From Gautieria morchelliformis (lineage: Eukaryota > Basidiomycota > Agaricomycetes > Gomphales > Gomphaceae): DNA of 64,000 nt. The position numbers were made by a program, and so were the translations under genes. The stretch lies in contig WHVA01000012.1 of assembly GCA_015179125.1 (NCBI GenBank), positions 372,001 to 436,000 of the forward strand. Reading direction: 5' to 3'. Positions 58,188 to 64,000 of the stretch are shown in pieces. Positions within the stretch are counted from its first letter, which is position 1, and the number at the start of each line of letters is the position of its first letter. The notes below the pieces were generated by a model that was given only the letters and a program-made list of their open reading frames with translations, made no database searches and had not been told where the DNA came from.

Positions 58188-58210
58188 GTCGGTTCTTGAG
58201 TGTCAGACAT
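58188..58210 (-). pseudogene. Interrupted host gene, 5' piece: first seven codons
   Basis: Minus-strand ATG at 58208-58210 opens MSDTQEP. The next base runs into the gypsy target duplication, and the frame resumes exactly as TVNKLNAELES at 48906. A TATA box lies about 60 bases upstream. The start exon and promoter were therefore separated from the rest of the gene by the 9.3-kb insertion. Confidence 0.75.
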
Positions 58211-58263
58211 GTTTTACAATTCCTGATGGTGATGGGAGGAAGCAAGGAGAGAGACATGAAACA

Positions 58264-58276
58264 AAGCTTATATAAT
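58264..58276 (-). promoter_or_regulatory. TATA box of the interrupted gene
   Basis: Minus strand reads ATTATATAAGC about 60 bases upstream of the ATG at 58210. It appears intact and could now drive transcription into the gypsy 5' LTR in the same direction as the element. Confidence 0.5.
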
Positions 58277-58342
58277 GTACATGCCCCCGGCAATCTCTGG
58301 GATCTCACTTATCACCTCATGGGTTTGGCCATAAGGGGGTAC

Positions 58343-58692
58343 TGTTAAGACCCATTCATTCCTGAGTCCAGACCTGAGGCCTCATCCTCAGATCTCACTC
58401 AGGAACCTTTCTCAGCTCAACTCGGGTTTCCATTGGTTCATCATTCACCCTGACTTATAATCCTGTTCCATTCCTGATGATCTTCTCCCTACCCTTTTTC
58501 CTGCTCGATATAGGCATTGATGCCCTCTTTCTGTTCCTTGCAATTAGTATATAAACCCCTTGTCATGTACACTAAATCCTCAGTTCTGATATTGACTTAG
58601 ATCCTCGTATCTTCTCCTCTGTCTGATCTCGTTTCTCGAAACTTGGCTCAAAGCTGAATCTGCCCCCGAACCCGCTTCTTGAAATTAGGGCA
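58343..58692 (+). mobile_element. Possible solo LTR of another family
   Basis: Starts TGTTAAGACCC, contains a TATA-like AGTATATAAACCCC at about 58550 followed by a C/T-rich leader, and may end near AAATTAGGGCA. The layout is LTR-like, but no target duplication was found and the ends are uncertain. Confidence 0.3.
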
Positions 58693-59149
58693 GTGTATGG
58701 GATCCTGCTTTGCCGGGCAAATAGGATATTTTCCATGTATTTTCAACATAGTGACCTTAAAATATAGCATACAGGCATTGCTATCATTGGGGATGAACTA
58801 TTTAAACTTCCTCTTATTTCCTACCATTTTTTCGCTATTTTTAAGGAAGTCTTTGGCTCAAAACACTTCTATTCTGTTGCAGCAGAGTTATGAATCCACA
58901 TGTATCCACAACTCTGCTTATTCAAACTCCGACGCGCGCGAACCCGAACTCGAACCTGTGGACACTTACGCACCCACTCTGGCCAACCTACCGGTTCGGA
59001 CTCAGCACTCTGGAAATAGCAATTTATTCCCAAGCCTCCACAACACAGTTTGTGCAATGCAAACTCAGCACAGCCAATGCTACCATAGCAACAAGGCTAT
59101 GCTAGGCTGTGCTGTCCCATGACTCCACTCCTAATTGGAATTAGGGTCA

Positions 59150-60008
59150 TGACTCACTGCCAAGCTGGAGTATTATTGGTCCAAAGTCTTGTGACTTGGG
59201 AAATGACTCCTGCATGACTCAGAGCCTGGCTTGGCACGTAACTCATGCTTGGACTCTGGCGTATCATTGGCTGAGAGGCCTCTTACCCAATGATAGGCTG
59301 TGTTGAGCTAATCCTCTTTAAGAATAAGGGTGTATCTTATTCTTAGACGTGACTCATGCCTGACTCACTCCCTGATTGTGGGCTGCGATTGGTCAACATG
59401 AGTTCTGACTCATTACCCCTTTTCACTCTGACTCACTCCCTAATCGTGAACTGCGATTGACCAACACATGCTCTGACTCACTACCACTGGAGGCATATAA
59501 AATTTTTCTGGTCTGAAAAACTGTGCAAAAAACTGTAAAGATATTCCAAATTTTTTTAGTGGTTTTAATGTAAAAAAAACTTTAACAAAATTTTGTGTTT
59601 TTGTTAGAATTTGTTGAGCAAGAAAATTGTAAAAAAGTTTAAAGTTTTTTGCAGGGTTTTTTATGTGTTTTTATAAGTTTCTTTGTGAAAACACAAAGAA
59701 ACCCATAAAAAACCCTGCAAAAAACTTTGATGTTTTTTACAATTTTCTTGCTCAACAAATTCTAATAAAAACACAAAATTTTATTATAGTTTTTTTACAT
59801 AAAAAACACTAAAAATATTTGGAAAATCTTTACAGTTTTTTGAACAGTTTTTCAGACAAGAAAACTTTTCTATGCCTGCAGTGTACCCTTTTTCTCTCTG
59901 ACTCACTACCCCATTTCTGCGTGACTCAGTGCATGACTCACTCCCTAATCGTGAACTACGATTGGCCAACATATGCTCTGACTCACTACCCTATTTCTTT
60001 GTGACTCA
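59150..60008 (+). repeat. Repeat region with twelve TGACTCA motifs
   Basis: Degenerate units containing TGACTCACTCCCT, ATTG(A/G)CCAACA and CTCTGACTCACTACC recur on both sides of the MITE. TGACTCA occurs twelve times on the plus strand between 59150 and 60008, far above chance. No coding sequence is seen. Confidence 0.75.
59485..59883. mobile_element. Hairpin MITE with CACTG ends, TSD TAC
   Basis: A 399-bp near-perfect palindrome. Left end is CACTGGAGGCATA and right end, read inward, is CACTGCAGGCATA. The arms pair almost throughout, with a centre near TTTCTTTGTGAAAACAC. TAC flanks both sides (59482-59484 and 59884-59886). CACT(A/G) ends with a 3-bp duplication fit the CACTA (CMC) superfamily. 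No protein is coded. Confidence 0.85.
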
Positions 60009-60618
60009 TTCTAGTCTCATCTACTATCCACGTACCTCATGTGACTTGCCAAGCTCACACAGCTTACTAAGCTGCTAACCCCAGCTAGGGTTATTACACT
60101 TACTTAGTGTATTAATTCTCAGTTAAGTAGTTGCGTTTCTACTTAGCCACCCGGACTAACACTCCAGGTGAAATTCTGCAGAGTGAGTCTGACAATCGAT
60201 TTCCTTGTCAATTAGCTCTCCAATATCTGAGACGAACTGATCAGTGACTTTCCTGTTCAGTGACTTTCACAAGTCACTTCTTAAACCCTAGTTGCTCGTT
60301 TATTGCAGTGCATTGACGTTAATCAGGTCAGTCCACTTACAAACTCTCCTGTGAAGCCATTCCTATCTTTTTGGAATACTTGGACCCTGATAGTCGTCCT
60401 CGAAACTACAGACTAATAGTTTGTTATTCATTACGCCAGTAGTGTTTAATATTCTTGCAGTTTCGTATACAACACATTCTGATAGACCATTAGCTCTGAC
60501 ACCAAAGTCTTGAAGGGTTCCAAAACAGGCAGAACACTGTAGTGGGTGCAACCTACGAAGTTGAAGCCAAGCCCTCTGCTCCTGAACCTCAGCTTGGCCT
60601 TCAGGTTGAGTCTTAAGT
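60009..60618. other. No gene seen
   Basis: Contains CTTAGTGTATTAATTCTCAG-like AT-rich sequence and short frames without motifs. It may be the LTR or leader of the copia relic that follows, but no ends could be fixed. Confidence 0.35.
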
Positions 60619-60834
60619 GTGACTTACATTCTTAACATAAGCTCACACAGATGGATGTTTGACTCAGGCTGTACTGACCATATAACACATGATATAACCG
60701 ACTTTTTCATGTATTGGACACTCCTGATACTATGCATTGTATTCCTAGCTGACAAAAAGAAAGGAATACCTTATATTGGCATTGGCACAGTCAAACCAAT
60801 CTCATTATATTCTATTGGTCTAATACATAGCTAA
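60619..60834 (+). pseudogene. Ty1/copia protease relic
   Basis: Reads SSHRWMFDSGCTDHITHDIT, the copia protease active-site strip (D-S-G with TDH), and 60 bases on FLADKKKGIPYIGIGTVKPI, the following conserved strip. The intervening sequence is scrambled and both flanks lose similarity, so this is a short decayed fragment. Confidence 0.75.
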
Positions 60835-61682
60835 TGGTTTTGTTAAATTGACACTCGACTCAAGCTGGGGTATTGGTCTAGAAATCGATGTGCTGCACTG
60901 GCATTGGTGCCTGGGTGCCAGGTTAGAAGATAAAATACTACAGGACCTAGAAGTCTGTATGGAGACCTCGGATGTGATGGGAATCACAGAAGATAAGATA
61001 GAAGTCATCTTAAACTGGCACCTCTTATGTAAGCTGAGCACAGTCCAACGGTGAGCTCAATAACACTCGAAGGCAAACACTTTTTGCCAAATGGCTTCCT
61101 AGAGTCTCTTTGGGACATGTCTACCTACAATACTTAGGAGAGACTTAGGATATATCTATATTTATTGAGGAGATATATATCATCCAAAATGTGACATAGA
61201 AAAAATATCAAATTATTTTTCCAATGTCCTAGAATGATTTCCTGCAATTTCGGTTTTTCGACCGATGGAATTTGGCGGTCGCGTGATAGGTCACGTGACC
61301 TATTTGTCAGCCTTTCGAACCTTTGGATGATGCATGAAAAAAGCTTCAAACTGCTCTGGGGCCCTTGCTACACATTTCTACTGCTTAAATCGGGGTTTAG
61401 GTAGGTACAACCTTACACTAGGTGAGTTCCACTGCAGGCCGTTTACTTAGTCATCACTTTGACCGCCCAGCAGGTTGTGTTTGACCCCATTCACACATTC
61501 AGGCCTCAGGGGTCGTGGCTGTCTAGATGATGTCCCCTTGGTACAGATTCAGAGGTGTGTGAGAATTGTTTCCTATCAGCAGATTCTAACTCCTCAACAG
61601 GTATGCTAATAGGTTGGCCCGATTTATAGATGCCTACAAAAAAGGGTTGAAGGGTTGAATGGGGCACAAGCTGTCTGGGAAA
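60835..61682. other. No intact gene; transposon debris
   Basis: Holds the first copy of a direct repeat (60995-61023) whose translation EDKIEVILNW hints at a retrotransposon RT fragment, and a perfect palindrome GGTCACGTGACC at about 61290. Nothing else is recognised. Confidence 0.4.
60995..61023 (+). repeat. Dispersed direct repeat, copy 1
   Basis: A 29-base stretch beginning AAGATAGAAGTCATC and ending ACTGGCACCT recurs at 62873-62901 with the same following TTATGTAAGC. Probably part of a fragmented transposon. Confidence 0.75.
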
Positions 61683-61838
61683 ACCGTAAATATAGTGATG
61701 GGCATGGTCTGGCCCAGGCCGAGCTGCCAATAGGCCGGGCCAAGCCAGGCCAAAGCTGTTGGTGCAGCCGGCTCCATGGCCCGGCTCAGGTCTTGCCAGG
61801 CCAAAGCTGAGCCAGGAAGCCGTGGCCTGGCGAGCGCC
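61683..61838 (+). repeat. GGCC(A/T)GG-type degenerate repeat, copy 1
   Basis: Opens with GTGATGGGCATGGTCTGG and continues as short GGCCAGGCC/GCCAAAGC units. A related tract at 63098-63262 opens with GTGATGGGCACGGCCTGG. Low-complexity GC-rich DNA in AT-rich surroundings. Confidence 0.65.
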
Positions 61839-62020
61839 TAAATACAAGATCTTCGGTCACAAAAAAGGATATGTCTGCTCTGATACTGCCAGTGAATATA
61901 AATTTTTTTGATGATAGCATAGTTACAGTCTCCTTATCCCTTACTCTTTACCCCACTTGCTATGCCCCGCCCTTGCATTGCTGATTCTGATAGAGAAATT
62001 GAGGCAGTTAACGGTGCCGA

Positions 62021-62074
62021 CAGTCACAAGCACCGGACATATGGTGAAACCCAGTGCGGCGTTGCGTGATCCCC
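62021..62074 (+). repeat. 54-bp direct repeat, copy 1
   Basis: CAGTCACAAGCAC to GCGTGATCCCC, repeated at 62464-62517 with four differences, all transitions. The pair brackets about 390 bases of GC-rich DNA. Confidence 0.8.
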
Positions 62075-62463
62075 TAACGATCAAAAATGTCCCGCTCATG
62101 CTGCTTCTCCTCCGAGCATGCGACACCTCGAGCTTCTTCCTAATCGCTGCGGGCTCCCTCTCGCGCTCCTCGCCAGTCTTCTCGTTCTCACCTTCGCCGC
62201 ACTCCCCGTCCTCCTCGTCCACGCTGGATGCGTCGATGTCCATGCCCGTGCCTGCAGTGCCCAGCTAGCCACGTGTCGCCACGCTCCACAGTGCTAATCC
62301 GCACGCGCTTCATCTGCCTGCTGTCCGTGTCCCCACGCGCAGCCTCTGTGACCCGAGCAGCTCGTGGCTCGTCCCCGGCGCCCCGCCACGCTCCGTGCAT
62401 CGCGGATGCGCACTGTCCGGACCGTGGGGTTGTGCTCTGCGCGATGGGCCTGGGCACGTGTCG

Positions 62464-62517
62464 CAGTCACAAGCACTGGACGTGTGGTGAAACCCAGTGC
62501 GGCATTGCGTGATCCCC
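62464..62517 (+). repeat. 54-bp direct repeat, copy 2
   Basis: Second copy of the 62021-62074 repeat. The intervening GC-rich segment has open frames on both strands (for example 62188-62457 minus) but no recognisable protein. Confidence 0.8.
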
Positions 62518-62581
62518 GAAATGTGACCCGGCAACACACCAAGAAGACAGGTGCAGGAGACAAAACAGCCCCGATGAAATT

Positions 62582-62824
62582 CAAAGTTTTTTGCAGGGTT
62601 TTTTATGGGTTTCTTTGTGTTTTCACAAAGAAACTTATAAAAACACATAAAAAACCCTGCAAAAAACTTTAAACTTTTTTACAATTTTCTTGCTCAACAA
62701 ATTCTAGCAAAAACACAAAATATGTTAAAGTTTTTTTACATTAAAAACACTAAAAAAATTTGGAATATCTTTACAGTTTTTTGAACAGTTTTTCAGACCA
62801 GAAAATTTTTGTATGCCTCCAGTG
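62582..62824. mobile_element. Hairpin MITE, partial copy 2
   Basis: Matches the centre and right arm of the MITE at 59485-59883, from CAAAGTTTTTTGCAGG to the end TATGCCTCCAGTG. The left arm is missing, replaced by the 54-bp repeat region. Confidence 0.85.
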
Positions 62825-62872
62825 TGTACCTCTCTCCTGAGGTAGCGACTTGGCATGTCCCTCTATGGGACT

Positions 62873-62901
62873 AAGATAGAAGTCATCTTAAACTGGCACC
62901 T
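62873..62901 (+). repeat. Dispersed direct repeat, copy 2
   Basis: Second copy of the 60995-61023 repeat. A T15 run follows about 50 bases further on (62958-62970 region). Confidence 0.75.
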
Positions 62902-63097
62902 TTATGTAAGCGGGCGCTTAGATCACGTGATGTGCCAAATCCTCGCCTCGGGGATTTTTTTTTTTTTTTCCCCCTTTCAGAAGGCACCTTGGTGCAATGA
63001 CATGTTCTATAATATAATTAGTGACATTGAATCATATTACATGAATTCCTTGTCCAACTCAGACATAATGTTTGGAGGTAAAGTACGATGGGCATGG

Positions 63098-63262
63098 TAT
63101 TTACGTAGTGATGGGCACGGCCTGGCTTGGCCTGAAAGCCGTGGCTTTGGCTTGGCTCGCCGTGGCTTTGGCTTGCTCAAAACCTGAGCCAGGCCATTAG
63201 CACTTGGCCTGGCTTGGCTCCGGCTTGGCCTTGGCTTGGGCCGTGGCCTGTTGGTGGGGGAA
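63098..63262 (+). repeat. GGCTTGG-type degenerate repeat, copy 2
   Basis: GTGATGGGCACGGCCTGG followed by GGCTTGGC, CCGTGGCTTTGG and similar units. Related to 61683-61838. Confidence 0.65.
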
Positions 63263-63343
63263 TAGCCTTGTAGACAAGATATCATTCTTATATTGTATGT
63301 AGCATACCAAAAGGTATTAAAGCTCTTCCTCGTTGTCGATGAT

Positions 63344-63489
63344 CAATTTTCTTGCTCAACAAATTCTAATAAAAACACAAAATTTTATTATAGTTTTTTT
63401 TTACATAAAAAACACTAAAAATGTTCAGAATATCTTTACAGTTTTTTGAACAGCTTTTCAGACAAGAAAAATTTTATATGCCTGCAGCG
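63344..63489. mobile_element. Hairpin MITE, partial copy 3
   Basis: Right arm only, from CAATTTTCTTGCTCAAC to TATGCCTGCAGCG, where the usual terminal CAGTG has become CAGCG. Truncated on the inner side. Confidence 0.85.
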
Positions 63490-63589
63490 ACAGAGATGGC
63501 AATGGCCTTGCCAAGTGTGCTGCATGCATACAGCACAAGAGACATGAAGATTTATTCTCTATTCAATTCCCCTGACTAGTCCCACTGAC

Positions 63590-64000
63590 TATGAGCTATG
63601 TTTCATGTAGACAGGGTCTTTGTACATCATTCCCAGGTCCCCGCTTGGATAGTGATCAGTAGGATCACTATCCACAAGTCTATTCCTGCTCCACAGCTGA
63701 ATGCAGCCTGTGGAGCATTTCCTATATCAAAACTTACTATCTTGACCCATTTTCCCACTATTTCGAATCCTAGTAGTTACTGACTTTTTAGTAGAAGTAG
63801 TTACTATCAAATGTATGATAAAGCAATCCTGAAAAATACTGTTTCACCCCTGAAGCACCTATATGCATGTTTGATTGCTGTAGAGCTTAGTTCTAGATAG
63901 ATTTCTCTAGTTCGTCGTTGAGAGTCTACTACTATTGATTACTCTACACTGACCCAAAAGTGAACGTTTCAGGTCCACCGTTCCTCTGTTCTTCTCTGTT
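63590..64000 (-). mobile_element. 1.07-kb element, diverged copy C, cut by window end
   Basis: Parallels copy B from GACAGGGTCTTTGTA through CTAGTAGTTACT, AAATGTATGA, ATTGCTGTAGAGCT, GTCTACTA and AGTGAACG. It is more diverged than A and B are from each other. It continues past the right edge. Confidence 0.7.

Noticed and set aside
58343..58692. Target duplication for the possible third LTR family
   Set aside because: No matching 4-6-mer was found at the two proposed ends, so only a low-confidence feature is kept.
62188..62648. Long GC-rich frames of 89-112 codons on both strands
   Set aside because: GC-rich DNA lowers stop frequency; no homologous motif is seen and part of the frames runs into MITE sequence.
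1..64000. A CRISPR array, prokaryotic operon or phage region
   Set aside because: Spliceosomal introns and fungal gene families throughout show a eukaryotic genome; no regularly spaced repeats were seen.

Overview
The window is nuclear DNA of a filamentous basidiomycete, most likely a mushroom-forming agaricomycete. Genes are broken by many introns of about 50-60 bases with GT..AG ends. The families are typically fungal (Gcn2, Erg2, Gos1, Ato/GPR1-type transporter, AmdS-type amidase). The right third is packed with Ty3/gypsy and other transposon remains of the kind common in agaricomycetes. No tRNA, rRNA or CRISPR array was seen. Intron positions were read by eye, so internal splice sites are provisional, while gene identities rest on long runs of conserved protein sequence.

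Layout. 0.3-46.9 kb is mostly a single-copy gene region: an SV2/SVOP-like MFS transporter (+), the eIF2-alpha kinase Gcn2 (+), a small Cys-rich MRLRGGG protein (-), C-8 sterol isomerase Erg2 (-), the splicing-linked protein WBP11 (+), an RNF10/Mag2-type RING protein (+), the FHIT dinucleoside hydrolase (-), an unknown gene (-), the Golgi SNARE Gos1 (-), mitochondrial ribosomal protein bL9m (-), an amidase (+), two paralogous GNAT acetyltransferases in opposite orientation with unknown genes between them, an acetate transporter (+), a long secreted Thr/Val-rich repeat protein (-), a mitochondrial aspartate/glutamate carrier with EF-hands (-) and an APC amino-acid transporter (+).

47.0-58.2 kb is a nested transposon stack. 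A host gene coding for a coiled coil plus a Cys-rich zinc-cluster-like end has been split by a chromodomain-bearing gypsy element (48907-58187) just after its seventh codon, and again by a ~1.0-kb solo LTR (47380-48397). The gypsy element itself holds a second copy of that solo LTR and two inverted copies of a ~1.07-kb element. Target-site duplications are visible for all five insertions. Two of them have diverged, only by C-to-T changes at CpG.

58.2-64.0 kb has no intact gene. It holds a hairpin MITE with CACTG ends (one full copy and two partial), a cluster of twelve TGACTCA motifs, a copia protease relic, GGCTTGG-type repeats, dispersed direct repeats, and a third, diverged copy of the 1.07-kb element running off the window.

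Most notable: two consecutive 5-nt micro-exons in the aspartate/glutamate carrier; an array of phase-0 exons of 18, 24 and ~85 nt in the Thr-rich surface protein; and the datable nested insertion stack. The genes do not form one pathway. Gcn2 (amino-acid starvation), the APC transporter, the amidase and the aspartate/glutamate carrier all touch nitrogen metabolism, but nothing in the sequence shows that they are co-regulated.
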